The translations under genes were made by a program, and so were the position numbers. The notes under the pieces were generated by a model that had not been told where the DNA came from, made no database searches, and saw nothing but the letters and a program-made list of their open reading frames with translations. From contig DQYM01000041.1 in the NCBI GenBank assembly GCA_011040545.1, positions 1 through 16,245 of the forward strand: a stretch of 16,245 nt of DNA, given 5' to 3'. Positions 1 through 6,684 of this stretch are shown here, one piece after another. The stretch is from Candidatus Bathyarchaeota archaeon (GTDB taxonomy: Archaea; Thermoproteota; Bathyarchaeia; EX4484-135). Numbering within the stretch: the stretch's first letter is position 1; each line of letters opens with the position of its first letter.

Positions 1-1415
1 AGCTCTATGGCTGGCCCAAGCTCAGGGCCACCGAGGGAGAGGATGGCCTGAAGCCTAGCCCTACGTGGATCTAGGCCATCAAGTGTGATACGGGGGTCCC
101 CACGTAGCTCCGATCTGATGAGCCTCAAACAGGAGCGCACGTAGGATGGGCTTGCCATTCCTAGCCACTGGAATGGCGTCCAGGGCTTTGGGACGAGGGG
201 GTTTATGCTCAGGTGGACGCACCTAGGCCCAAAGCCGAGGTCAGCTACCTGCTTAGCTAGCCTAGCTATGGCCCTTATGTCGTCCTTAGTTTCACCTAGT
301 AGGCCAATTATGAAGTACAGCTTCACGGCCACGAGGCCAGCTGAGAGGGCCATCCTACAGGCATCTAGGACCTGCTCATCATCTACTGGCTTATTTATAA
401 CCGACCTAAGCCTTGGCGTTGGACCATCTGGGGCTATCGTAAGCCTCCTCTGCCCTCCCCTGGCTAGCAGTGAGGCGAGGTCCTCGGAAACCCTATCTGG
501 CCTTATGGATGGAATGGAGAAGGCCATCTTGGAGCTAGCTAGGTGCTCGCAGATAGCTAGGAGGCCATCGTGATCGGATACACCAGCCCCTATCAGTAGG
601 GCCTTATCGGCTGGGGTAAGCCTTAAGCCTTCATCAAGCACCTCAACTGCCCTATCTACGCTCCTATCCCTCCTCGGCCTCGTTATGTGATCTATGAGGC
701 AGAAACGGCAGCCCCTCCCACACCCCCTAGTTAGCTCTAAGTTGAAGGTCCTACCGAAGGGAGGGCAGAGGGGGCTGCCTGGCCCTACGAGGGGGACCAC
801 CTGGGCTACTGGCGCAAGGGCACTATCTAGGTCCCTAACCCATACCCTCCTGACCCTCTCAGGCGCCCAGGGCACGTAGAGGCCATCTATATCGGCTAGG
901 TCAGCTACGGCTTCCCTCTGGCCAGAGGAAAGCACATCCTTAAGGCCATCAACAAGTGGATCTAGGAGGGCCTCTGCCTCACCTATGGCAAATACATCTA
1001 TGAACTTGGAGAGCGGGAGGGGGTTCTCAACGGCGCAGGGGCCACCTGCTACCACAAGTGGGCCTCTATCACGTGCCCTAGCGACCCTATCTGGCCTTAT
1101 GCCTGAGGAGAGCAGCATCCAAATGGCATTTACGTAATCCCACTCGTACTGGAGCGTGAAGGCAATTACATCAAAATCTGAGAGGGGCCTCCTGCTCTCA
1201 AGGCTCAGTGGCACTGGATCCTCAAGCCCCTCGCCAGGGAGGAAGAAGCGCTCGCACACCACATCCTCACGGGAGTTAAATAGCGCATAGAGGAGCCTTA
1301 CTGGTAGGCCAGCCATGCCAACACGGTAGTAGCTTGGGTAGCAGAGGGCTACCTTGAGCTCAGCCCTACGCCAATCCTTGATGACCACGTTTGCCTCAGG
1401 AACCCTAGCCCTCAC
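1..1415 (-). CDS. B12-binding-type radical SAM protein (3' partial)
   Basis: This open frame runs from a GTG at 1415 off the left edge of the window, giving 471 codons without a stop. The radical SAM 4Fe-4S signature is a C-x3-C-x2-C motif, CGRGCRFC, with cysteines at about residues 232, 236 and 239. Ahead of it lies a ~200-residue N-terminal domain with GGP and FAIGEAEAL motifs, typical of the cobalamin-binding-like domain fused to radical SAM proteins (COG1032 type). Downstream, NPLVPKPWTPFQW resembles the conserved segment of uncharacterised B12-type radical SAM proteins related to TIGR03960. The reaction is unknown. The GTG lies inside the last codons of glmM (11-base overlap), so the two are probably co-transcribed. 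An in-frame stop lies shortly upstream and I saw no better start. The C-terminus is outside the window. Confidence 0.85.
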   Translation of the reverse strand, partial: MRARVPEANVVIKDWRRAELKVALCYPSYYRVGMAGLPVRLLYALFNSREDVVCERFFLPGEGLEDPVPLSLESRRPLSDFDVIAFTLQYEWDYVNAIWMLLSSGIRPDRVARARDRGPLVVAGGPCAVENPLPLSKFIDVFAIGEAEALLDPLVDGLKDVLSSGQREAVADLADIDGLYVPWAPERVRRVWVRDLDSALAPVAQVVPLVGPGSPLCPPFGRTFNLELTRGCGRGCRFCLIDHITRPRRDRSVDRAVEVLDEGLRLTPADKALLIGAGVSDHDGLLAICEHLASSKMAFSIPSIRPDRVSEDLASLLARGGQRRLTIAPDGPTPRLRSVINKPVDDEQVLDACRMALSAGLVAVKLYFIIGLLGETKDDIRAIARLAKQVADLGFGPRCVHLSINPLVPKPWTPFQWLGMASPSYVRSCLRLIRSELRGDPRITLDGLDPRRARLQAILSLGGPELGPAIE

Positions 1416-1492
1416 GGCCTCCAGCTCTCCTAATGGCCTCCCTAACGGCCCCTATGGCTACTGAGGCTATCTCCCTAGCCCTCACGGCCTCC
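1403..1492. repeat. Exact 20-bp direct repeat, 70 bp apart
   Basis: Positions 1403-1422 and 1473-1492 are identical over 20 bases and differ at the next base to the right. The right copy encodes EAVRAR inside the C-terminal helix of GlmM. The left copy covers the last codons of glmM and the GTG start of the radical SAM gene, read in a shifted frame. It may be a small tandem duplication or chance reuse of very common codons (GAG, GCC, AGG, GCT). Confidence 0.5.
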
Positions 1493-2775
1493 CTTGCCTC
1501 AGCCGTTATCCTGATTACTGGCTCAGTACCAGATGGCCTGACCAGGACCCAGCCATCCTGGAGCTCCACCCTAATGCCATCAATATCTATCACGTCCCTA
1601 ACGCCCGTGAACAAGCTAGGTAGCTCTGATGAGAGGGCCTCCATGACCGCTTCCTTTAGGCCATTGGGGCAGCTTACCTTATCCCTCACGACCTCAAGGG
1701 CCTTAACACGCCCGAAGAACTCAGAGGGCCTTAGGCCCTCCTCATCTAGGGCCTTAAGCACCATTAGGGAGGCGAGCACGCCATCAGCACATAGGTGGAC
1801 GCCTGGGAAGATCCAGGCACCACATGGCTCACCACCGAAGGTGGCGCCCCTCCTAGCGACCTCCATGGATACAGCTACATCCCCGACCTTGGTCTTCACG
1901 ACATCCCCTCCAGCCTCCCTAATGGCCTCCTCAACGCAGTAGGAGGCCTCAACCGTCGTTACCACTAGACCACCTCCCCTGGAGCGGATCAGGTAGGCTG
2001 AGAAGGCAGCTAGGGCTACATCAAATGGCACGAAACGCCCCTTCTCATCAACTACGACCATCCTATCCGCATCACCATCGTAGGCGAATCCCATATCGGC
2101 TCCAGAGGCCCTCACCACAGAGCATAGGTCGGCTACTGTATCTGGCCTTGGATCAGGGGACCTAGCTGGGAAGTGGCCATCTGGGCTGGCATTTATGGCT
2201 AGGACCTCACACCCAATGGACCTAAAGGCCCTTGGCGCTAGGGTGCTAGCGGAGCCACAGCCTGGATCTAGGACCACCTTCCAAGAGCGATTTAGCTCTA
2301 CTAGGTCGGAGAGGGCCTTTAGGTAGCGCTCAGCTTCATCTGAGCACCAGCAATCGCCAATTTTATCCCATGTAGCTAGCTTGAAGGAGCCCTTGCTTAT
2401 AGCTTTCTCAATGGCTTCTTGCTCCTCTGGCCAGAAGGGAGCACTATCCTGCCTGAAGAACTTAAAGCCGTTATATTCGGGAGGGTTGTGGGAAGCAGTT
2501 ATCATGCATCCTGCTTGTGCCTTGAGCTCACGTGATAGGAACGCTAGGGCGCCCGTGGGCAGGAGGCCAAGGTCAACAACGTCCCCACCACAGGCCATGA
2601 TGCCAGATGATAGGGACATGGCCAGCATGGGGCTCGTCGTTCGTGCATCCCTTGCTACCACGTAGGTACCTGAGCCCTTTAGGCTAGCTAGGGCCATCCC
2701 TAGCTTAACAGCAAGCTCTGGGCTTACCTCCTGCCCAACGAGGCCCCTTATGCCTGATGTGCCAAATAGCCTCAA
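1405..2775 (-). CDS. glmM: Phosphoglucosamine mutase / phosphomannomutase family enzyme (archaeal GlmM)
   Basis: Alpha-D-phosphohexomutase, predicted to interconvert glucosamine-6-phosphate and glucosamine-1-phosphate for UDP-GlcNAc synthesis in the cytoplasm; phosphomannomutase activity is also possible. With the TTG start at 2775 it has 456 residues, normal for the family. Seen in order: LFGTSGIRG at the N-terminus, the phosphoserine loop TASHNP (Ser95), the metal loop DGDADR (Asp233, 235, 237), the sugar loop GGEPCG (residues 314-319) typical of archaeal GlmM, and the phosphate loop RPSGTEP (413-419). The frame stays open to 2952, but that extension overlaps the divergent rpoH gene and has no family match. 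A TATA-like box at 2807-2814 predicts transcription from about 2784. This supports the TTG at 2775, preceded by a run of five G, or a leaderless GTG at 2787. The last 11 bases overlap the radical SAM gene. Confidence 0.92.
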   Translation of the reverse strand: MRLFGTSGIRGLVGQEVSPELAVKLGMALASLKGSGTYVVARDARTTSPMLAMSLSSGIMACGGDVVDLGLLPTGALAFLSRELKAQAGCMITASHNPPEYNGFKFFRQDSAPFWPEEQEAIEKAISKGSFKLATWDKIGDCWCSDEAERYLKALSDLVELNRSWKVVLDPGCGSASTLAPRAFRSIGCEVLAINASPDGHFPARSPDPRPDTVADLCSVVRASGADMGFAYDGDADRMVVVDEKGRFVPFDVALAAFSAYLIRSRGGGLVVTTVEASYCVEEAIREAGGDVVKTKVGDVAVSMEVARRGATFGGEPCGAWIFPGVHLCADGVLASLMVLKALDEEGLRPSEFFGRVKALEVVRDKVSCPNGLKEAVMEALSSELPSLFTGVRDVIDIDGIRVELQDGWVLVRPSGTEPVIRITAEAREAVRAREIASVAIGAVREAIRRAGGREG

Positions 2776-2806
2776 GCTAGCCCCCACGTGCCCTAGCGCT
2801 GGCCTA

Positions 2807-2814
2807 CATAAATC
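2807..2814 (-). promoter_or_regulatory. TATA-like box for glmM
   Basis: ATTTATG-type element on the minus strand. Its centre is about 26 bp before position 2784, close to both candidate glmM starts (2787 GTG, 2775 TTG). Placement follows the usual archaeal TATA-to-start spacing; the transcription start itself is inferred. Confidence 0.45.
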
Positions 2815-2829
2815 CCTTGGACCGCAACC

Positions 2830-2838
2830 CTTAAGATA
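2830..2838 (+). promoter_or_regulatory. TATA-like box for rpoH
   Basis: CTTAAGATA lies about 26 bp before a predicted transcription start near 2860, giving a leader of roughly 8 bases before the ATG at 2868. It lies back to back with the glmM box in a 92-base divergent region. Confidence 0.45.
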
Positions 2839-2867
2839 GGGGCTAGCAGGCCACCTGTGGTCGTGCC

Positions 2868-3431
2868 ATGACGCCTGAGGAGAAGAAGGCCCGTGTGATA
2901 ATTGAGATAAGGGGATACGAGGAGGTCGGCTCTGAGGTCCTTGAGGGGCCAAAGGAGCTAAAGGGCAGGAAGCTGATAAGGGCTAGGGATAAAGAGGGGA
3001 ACCTAATCCTCTTCCTCTGCATATCTGCTAGCACGAACGTAACCCTCAAGCACCTAGCAGCATTTAGGGAGCTCCTGACCTCAGAGGGGGCCTCAAGGGG
3101 CATAATGATAGCTAGGGGGCGCTACGTAAGGGAAGTCAGGCTCAGGGCTAGGAGGCTAAAGGAGCCTAGGATTGAGCTTATACCACGTGAGTTCCCGACC
3201 TTCAACATATTCAAGCATGAGCTCGTCCCAGAGCACAGGATACTATCGCCAGAAGAGGCCAAGGAGGTCCTAAAGCGCTACAGGGTCAAGCCATACCAGC
3301 TGCCCTGGATTAGGGCCTCAGATCCAGCCATAATAGCCATAGGGGCCCAGCCTGGCGATATCGTGGAAATAAAAAGGAGGAGTGAAACGGCAGGAGAGGC
3401 CATCTTCTACCGCTACGTCGTTGAGGCCTAG
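2868..3431 (+). CDS. rpoH: DNA-directed RNA polymerase subunit H (Rpo5) with an Rpb5-like N-terminal domain
   Basis: Subunit H/Rpo5, the archaeal counterpart of eukaryotic Rpb5, located in the lower jaw of RNA polymerase near downstream DNA. Residues 112-187 are the classic archaeal subunit, with HELVPEH, the [13 protein letters not shown] segment, [13 protein letters not shown] and the [13 protein letters not shown] motif. Archaeal RpoH is normally about 75-85 residues and consists of this domain alone. Here a further ~110 residues precede it. Residues 36-110 align by eye with the jaw domain of eukaryotic Rpb5: a hydrophobic strand ILFLCIS, then a helix, then GIMIARG where Rpb5 has ALIVVQQG, then a basic helix and IELIPREF leading into HELVPEH. 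ATG start; the leader is very short. The gene is not beside rpoB here; it is divergent from glmM, and its TAG stop shares a CTAG with the tfb stop. Confidence 0.95.
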   Translation: MTPEEKKARVIIEIRGYEEVGSEVLEGPKELKGRKLIRARDKEGNLILFLCISASTNVTLKHLAAFRELLTSEGASRGIMIARGRYVREVRLRARRLKEPRIELIPREFPTFNIFKHELVPEHRILSPEEAKEVLKRYRVKPYQLPWIRASDPAIIAIGAQPGDIVEIKRRSETAGEAIFYRYVVEA

Positions 3432-4345
3432 AGCATTACCTCAAACACTATGTTCTTGACGAGGCTCTTGTAGCGGTTCCTTATGGTAACTTCCGTTACC
3501 CTAGCTAGCTCAGCTATCTCACGCTGCGTCTTCCTCTCGCCCGTCAGGACGGAGGCCACGTAGACAGCTGCAGCAGCCACGCCCATGGGCCCCCTACCGC
3601 TCGTTAGCCTAAGCTCACTGGCTATAGCAAGCGTCTTGTAGGCTATGTCCTCTGCCTCCCCCCTCATGCGTAGCCTGCTCAGCAACCTAGCCACGTAGTC
3701 CCTGGGCGTTAGAGGTGGGACGTGGAGCTTCATCTCGCTCACTAAGAACCTAAAGCTACGGCCAACTTCCTTCTTCTCCAGGCTTGCTGCATCTGCTATC
3801 TCATCTAGCGTCCTAACGTGGCCACAAATTCGGCAGGCTATGTAAAGCGTGGCAGCAGCCATGCTCTGTATGGAACGGCCCCTCACCAGGCCATCCATGA
3901 CGGCCCTACGGTATATGCATGCTGCCGTTTCAATCACGCTCTTAGGTATGCCTAGCTTATCTGCAACACGCTTCATCTCGGAGAGGGCATGGGCTAGGTT
4001 CCGCTCCTTAGCATCGTAGATCCTTATGCGCCTCTGCCACTTCCTCATCCTCTGGATCTGAGCCCTCCTATCTGGCGATATGCTTGCGCTAGCTAGGTCC
4101 TTATCAAGCCAGCTTATGCTGGTCGTTAGGCCCTTATCGTGTATCGTGCGTGTTATAGGTGCGCCCACTCGCACCCTATCCGTTCGCTCATCGGCTTCAA
4201 AGGCCCTCCACTCTGGCCCTAGATCCATTAGGTTCATTTCAATTACTCTCCCACAATCCCTGCATACTATCTCAGCTCGCTCTGTATCCCTGAGGAGGTG
4301 TGGGCTCCCACAGTAGGGGCACCTATTGGGCTCGGGGAAGCTCAA
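3428..4345 (-). CDS. tfb: Transcription initiation factor TFB (TFIIB homologue)
   Basis: General transcription factor that binds the TBP-TATA-BRE complex and recruits RNA polymerase. Counting from the TTG at 4345 (305 residues), the zinc ribbon ligands are Cys9, Cys12, Cys28 and Cys31. The B-reader/linker follows, with [22 protein letters not shown] and TSISW. Two cyclin-like repeats then occupy roughly residues 100-195 and 200-300, the second containing the [15 protein letters not shown] motif. The length is normal. The start is chosen because GGAGGTG, a strong ribosome-binding site, stands six bases before the TTG; the in-frame GTG at 4354 lies inside that site. The TTG overlaps the gar1 stop as TTGA, implying translational coupling. 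The TAG stop shares CTAG with the convergent rpoH stop. Confidence 0.96.
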   Translation of the reverse strand: MSFPEPNRCPYCGSPHLLRDTERAEIVCRDCGRVIEMNLMDLGPEWRAFEADERTDRVRVGAPITRTIHDKGLTTSISWLDKDLASASISPDRRAQIQRMRKWQRRIRIYDAKERNLAHALSEMKRVADKLGIPKSVIETAACIYRRAVMDGLVRGRSIQSMAAATLYIACRICGHVRTLDEIADAASLEKKEVGRSFRFLVSEMKLHVPPLTPRDYVARLLSRLRMRGEAEDIAYKTLAIASELRLTSGRGPMGVAAAAVYVASVLTGERKTQREIAELARVTEVTIRNRYKSLVKNIVFEVML

Positions 4346-4617
4346 CCCCTCCACCTCCTACCCTTACCCCTGCCCACGTAGAGGACCTGGCCAACGAGCT
4401 CATCTGGCTCATCGACTAAGGGCCTCACCATCACGTAGGGGGAGGATACGGGGCCAAAGACATCGGCGATGAAGCCCACGAGCCTTAGGTCAGGCCCGTA
4501 GGCCCTATCGCCTATCTTAGGCACAAATCCTGAGTTAGACCTGAGCACTAGGTCCCCAGCCCTAGTAACGTGAAGGACCCTACCTATCCTCCTCAACCTC
4601 CCCCTACCCTTGGGCAA
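4342..4617 (-). CDS. gar1: H/ACA RNP protein Gar1
   Basis: Gar1 is the small beta-barrel subunit of H/ACA ribonucleoproteins, which guide pseudouridylation of rRNA; it helps substrate loading and release by Cbf5. The protein (91 residues from TTG 4617) shows IGRVLHV, LRLVGFIADVFGPVSSPYV and [17 protein letters not shown], matching archaeal Gar1 in order, with the usual short basic tail. Homologues begin at the MRRIGRVLH-like segment, so an internal TTG at 4596 is an equally good start. A TATA-like TTAAGTA near 4640-4646 predicts transcription from about 4616, leaving almost no leader for the 4617 start. The gene lies downstream of SRP19 and overlaps tfb by four bases, a gar1-tfb adjacency known in other archaea. 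Confidence 0.88.
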   Translation of the reverse strand: MPKGRGRLRRIGRVLHVTRAGDLVLRSNSGFVPKIGDRAYGPDLRLVGFIADVFGPVSSPYVMVRPLVDEPDELVGQVLYVGRGKGRRWRG

Positions 4618-4644
4618 CTGGATAAGGGCATCATGCCCTCCTAC

Positions 4645-4929
4645 TTAAGCCTTTCCCCGCCTTGACGAGCGTATTACCTTAAGCAAGGAGGCCACATGCC
4701 TTATTAGCTGCTCTTTTGGCCACTTCTTCTCCACAAATACGTAGCCTGTCTTCTCCCAGTGCCGTGAGGGATGGGCAGCACTTTCCACAGGTTCATATTT
4801 CAATCCCAAGCGCCTCAAGGCGAGGCAGATCTCCTCAAGGCTTGGGCTTGGCACAGCCATATCCTTTGGAACTCTTCTGTATTTCCTGCTTACGTTGGCA
4901 TCAAAGTATATTGGCCAAAGAACGCACAT
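4645..4929 (-). CDS. srp19: Signal recognition particle protein SRP19
   Basis: SRP19 binds the tips of helices 6 and 8 of 7S RNA and prepares the particle for SRP54, acting in co-translational membrane targeting. Key segments are LWPIYFDANVSRKYRRVP at the N-terminus, PSLEEICLALRRLGL, and the HPSRHWEKTGYVFV block followed by a basic tail. From ATG 4929 the protein is 94 residues, normal for archaeal SRP19. AGGAGG sits six bases before this ATG, and homologues start immediately before WPxYxD. An in-frame TTG at 4947 would add MRRRKG and is a possible alternative. The gene begins 23 bases after the rps8e stop, or 5 bases if the TTG is used, so it belongs to the same operon. Confidence 0.95.
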   Translation of the reverse strand: MCVLWPIYFDANVSRKYRRVPKDMAVPSPSLEEICLALRRLGLKYEPVESAAHPSRHWEKTGYVFVEKKWPKEQLIRHVASLLKVIRSSRRGKA

Positions 4930-4952
4930 CCCCTTCCTCCTACGCAATTACA

Positions 4953-5342
4953 TCACTCCTTAAGTAGTACTGCATTAACAACGCCGTTCTGGCCAGGCCT
5001 AGATGTAACTATGGCCTTCCCAATTGGCGTTTCTATGATGGCCCCCTTTGTTATAATTCCCCTCCTATCATAATCAACATTAGCAGGGTTCTTAATCACC
5101 CTAATTATATCAACTGTCCTTGTCTCCCCCGTCTCTGGATCGGAGACATTAGCCCTCCTAGCTACGACCAGCCTTACCTTTAAGTTGCCACCCCTCCTCC
5201 GCTCTACCTTCCTCTCCTCCTCTGGCCCAAGGCTCGTCTCAGTTGGGAATGAGCCAAGCTCATACTTCCTCTTCTTGCGCCAGGGCCTCTTCTTACCACC
5301 AGTCCTCTTTCGCTTGTGGAGGTCCCAGTGGCACACGGACAT
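4953..5342 (-). CDS. rps8e: Small ribosomal subunit protein S8e
   Basis: Ribosomal protein of the 30S subunit shared by archaea and eukaryotes. From ATG 5342 it has 129 residues, the usual archaeal size. Characteristic segments are [47 protein letters not shown] and the C-terminal [20 protein letters not shown] followed by [17 protein letters not shown] at 5369 would extend the frame by nine residues. It lies upstream of the transcription start predicted from the TATA-like box at 5378-5386, and GGGGG six bases before the ATG provides a binding site, so the ATG is preferred. It is the first gene of the S8e-SRP19-Gar1-TFB run. Confidence 0.96.
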   Translation of the reverse strand: MSVCHWDLHKRKRTGGKKRPWRKKRKYELGSFPTETSLGPEEERKVERRRGGNLKVRLVVARRANVSDPETGETRTVDIIRVIKNPANVDYDRRGIITKGAIIETPIGKAIVTSRPGQNGVVNAVLLKE

Positions 5343-5377
5343 GCCCAGCCCCCTAGCGTGCACCCTCACCTAGCCTT

Positions 5378-5386
5378 CCTAAAAAG
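5378..5386 (-). promoter_or_regulatory. TATA-like box for the rps8e-srp19-gar1-tfb cluster
   Basis: CTTTTTAGG on the minus strand predicts transcription from about 5356 and a leader of about 14 bases carrying a G-rich binding site. The T-run also lies downstream of tRNA-Val, so it may act as that gene's terminator. Confidence 0.45.
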
Positions 5387-5434
5387 CCTTGTCCGCCACG
5401 GGGGCCAAGGGGTAATGCAGGGAGAGCTAGGAGC

Positions 5435-5527
5435 TGGTGGGCCGGCCCGGATTTGAACCGGGGACCTCCTCCTTTCCTAGCTCCTAGCCCGTAAGGGAGG
5501 CGTCCTACCGGGCTGGACCACCGGCCC
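5435..5527 (-). tRNA. tRNA-Val (anticodon UAC) with a 16-nt intron
   Basis: Complete cloverleaf on the minus strand with encoded CCA. The seven-pair acceptor is GGGCCGG/CCGGCCC, the D stem GUCC/GGAC, the anticodon stem CCUCC/GGAGG, the variable loop AGGUC, and the T arm CCCGG-UUCAAAU-CCGGG, followed by A73 and CCA. The anticodon loop holds U33 and then UAC, reading valine GUA codons. The mature length with CCA is 77 nt after removal of the intron at 5474-5489. A TATA box centred 28 bp upstream fits transcription beginning at or near the mature 5' end. Confidence 0.95.
5474..5489 (-). other. Archaeal tRNA intron, canonical position 37/38
   Basis: The intron folds into a complete bulge-helix-bulge. 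The outer helix is the anticodon stem CCUCC/GGAGG, with a three-base bulge AAA on the 3' side. The central four-pair helix is CUUA/UAGG, with a three-base bulge CGG on the 5' side, and the inner hairpin is GCU-AGG-AGC. Cutting between the second and third bases of each bulge removes exactly 16 nt and restores a seven-base anticodon loop. Confidence 0.9.
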
Positions 5528-5551
5528 CTTCCTGGCCTGAGCTAGGGGCCT

Positions 5552-5559
5552 GTATAAGG
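5552..5559. promoter_or_regulatory. TATA box between tRNA-Val and ttuA
   Basis: GTATAAGG on the plus strand, CCTTATAC on the minus strand. Its centre is 28 bp from the tRNA-Val 5' end, ideal for that gene. Read the other way it predicts a plus-strand start near 5581, downstream of the ATG at 5563 and upstream of the TTG at 5614. No other TATA element is visible between the two genes. Confidence 0.55.
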
Positions 5560-5613
5560 CTTATGGGCCTAGAGCTCCCCTGGCCAGCTAGGAGAGGGGC
5601 GTGGATAGGGGTA

Positions 5614-6564
5614 TTGGGGAGGGCCCGTAGGTGCCGCTTCTGCCATCGGCCTGCTGAGGTAGTGGTGAGGCAGGCTAACCTACCGCTGTGTAGGGAGCAC
5701 TTCATAAGTTGGTTTGAGAGGCGTGTTGAGAGGACCATTAGGCGTTATAGGATGCTGGGGCCAGGGGAGCGGGTGCTAGTGGCCGTATCGGGCGGTAAGG
5801 ATAGCCTTGCCCTCCTCCACGCCCTCAAGAGCCTATCTGGGCCTATGGGGTTTGAGGTATCAGCTGTAACGCTTGACCTAGGCATAGAGGGGAACTCCTA
5901 CTCTAAGTTAAGCGTTGAAACTGCTAGCAGGGCTGCCAAGGCCCTTGGGGTAGAGCACATAGTGGTTTCCATAGGGGACCGATATGGCTTCACGCTAGAT
6001 GAGGCAGTTAGGGTCGTAAGGAGGCCCCCATGCTCCCTCTGTGGCCTTATCAAACGCTATGCCCTAACCGATGTGGCCCGTGAGCTTGGGTTTGATGCCC
6101 TCGCAACTGGCCACACCCTAGATGATGTAGCTAGGTTCCTCCTATCCTCCTACATATTCACGTCTATAAGGGAGCTCGTTAGGCAAACGCCAGTTGTTCC
6201 CCCTAAGCTACCTGGCCTGCCGAGGTTGATTAAGCCATTCTATGAGAGCCTTGAGGAGCACATAAGGGCATATGCTGATTTCCTAGGGCTCAATTACATG
6301 CAAGATGGCTGCCCCTATGCTAGAACAGCACCAACTGATTACTTCAGAGCCTTCCTAGATGAAGTTGAGGCTAGGAGCCCAGGTGCGAAGCACACTATGG
6401 TCAGGGGATACATAAAGCACATAAGGCCTGCCCTCCTAGCTAGCCTTGGCAATAAGATTGAGCCCATTAGGCCATGCTCTAAGTGTGGCCTGCCTTCCTC
6501 TGGCGAGGTATGTGCCTTCTGCAGGCTTAGGGAGAGGGTGCTAAGGGCGCTAGGCAAGGCTTAA
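5614..6564 (+). CDS. ttuA: tRNA 2-thiouridine synthesis protein, TtuA/Ncs6 family
   Basis: ATP-dependent tRNA sulfurtransferase that adenylates the target uridine and replaces its C2 oxygen with sulfur, receiving sulfur from a ubiquitin-like carrier. It stabilises tRNA at high temperature (U54) or at the wobble position (Ncs6/CTU1). From the TTG at 5614 (316 residues) there is an N-terminal zinc finger (Cys7, Cys10, Cys26, His29), the PP-loop SGGKDS (59-64), and three iron-sulfur cysteines (Cys140 and Cys143 in PPCSLCG, and Cys233). A GHTLDD motif and a C-terminal zinc site (Cys288, 291, 300, 303) follow. The layout matches TtuA closely. An ATG at 5563 would add 17 residues, but it lies upstream of the start predicted from the TATA box at 5552 and homologues begin just before the first CxxC; the start is uncertain. 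Whether it serves position 54 or 34 cannot be told here. Confidence 0.93.
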   Translation: MGRARRCRFCHRPAEVVVRQANLPLCREHFISWFERRVERTIRRYRMLGPGERVLVAVSGGKDSLALLHALKSLSGPMGFEVSAVTLDLGIEGNSYSKLSVETASRAAKALGVEHIVVSIGDRYGFTLDEAVRVVRRPPCSLCGLIKRYALTDVARELGFDALATGHTLDDVARFLLSSYIFTSIRELVRQTPVVPPKLPGLPRLIKPFYESLEEHIRAYADFLGLNYMQDGCPYARTAPTDYFRAFLDEVEARSPGAKHTMVRGYIKHIRPALLASLGNKIEPIRPCSKCGLPSSGEVCAFCRLRERVLRALGKA

Positions 6565-6684
6565 CTTGGCCCCTAGGGCCCACAGAGCTGGGCTCCAGTG
6601 AGGAAGGAGGTTTCGGGCGATAGATGACCGAGGTTGCCCTTGTCCTGAGGGGCCCATTAAGCCTGCTAGCTAGGGGAGCTGAGG

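Noticed and set aside
205..573. Plus-strand open frame of 122 codons
   Set aside because: It is antisense to the radical SAM gene, which has clear motifs on the minus strand; the translation is Ser/Ala-rich with no recognisable family.
2776..2952. N-terminal extension of the GlmM frame
   Set aside because: It overlaps the divergent rpoH gene and both promoter boxes, and GlmM homologues begin at the LFGTSGIRG segment.
4620..4636. Short hairpin GGGCA-TGA-TGCCC between srp19 and gar1
   Set aside because: Only five pairs, no following T-run, and it sits inside a probable operon; it is most likely fortuitous.
6621..6682. Possible C/D box guide RNA between ttuA and the next gene
   Set aside because: A weak C-like TAGATGA and two CTGA words are present, but there is no C' box and the first guide interval is too long (17 nt).
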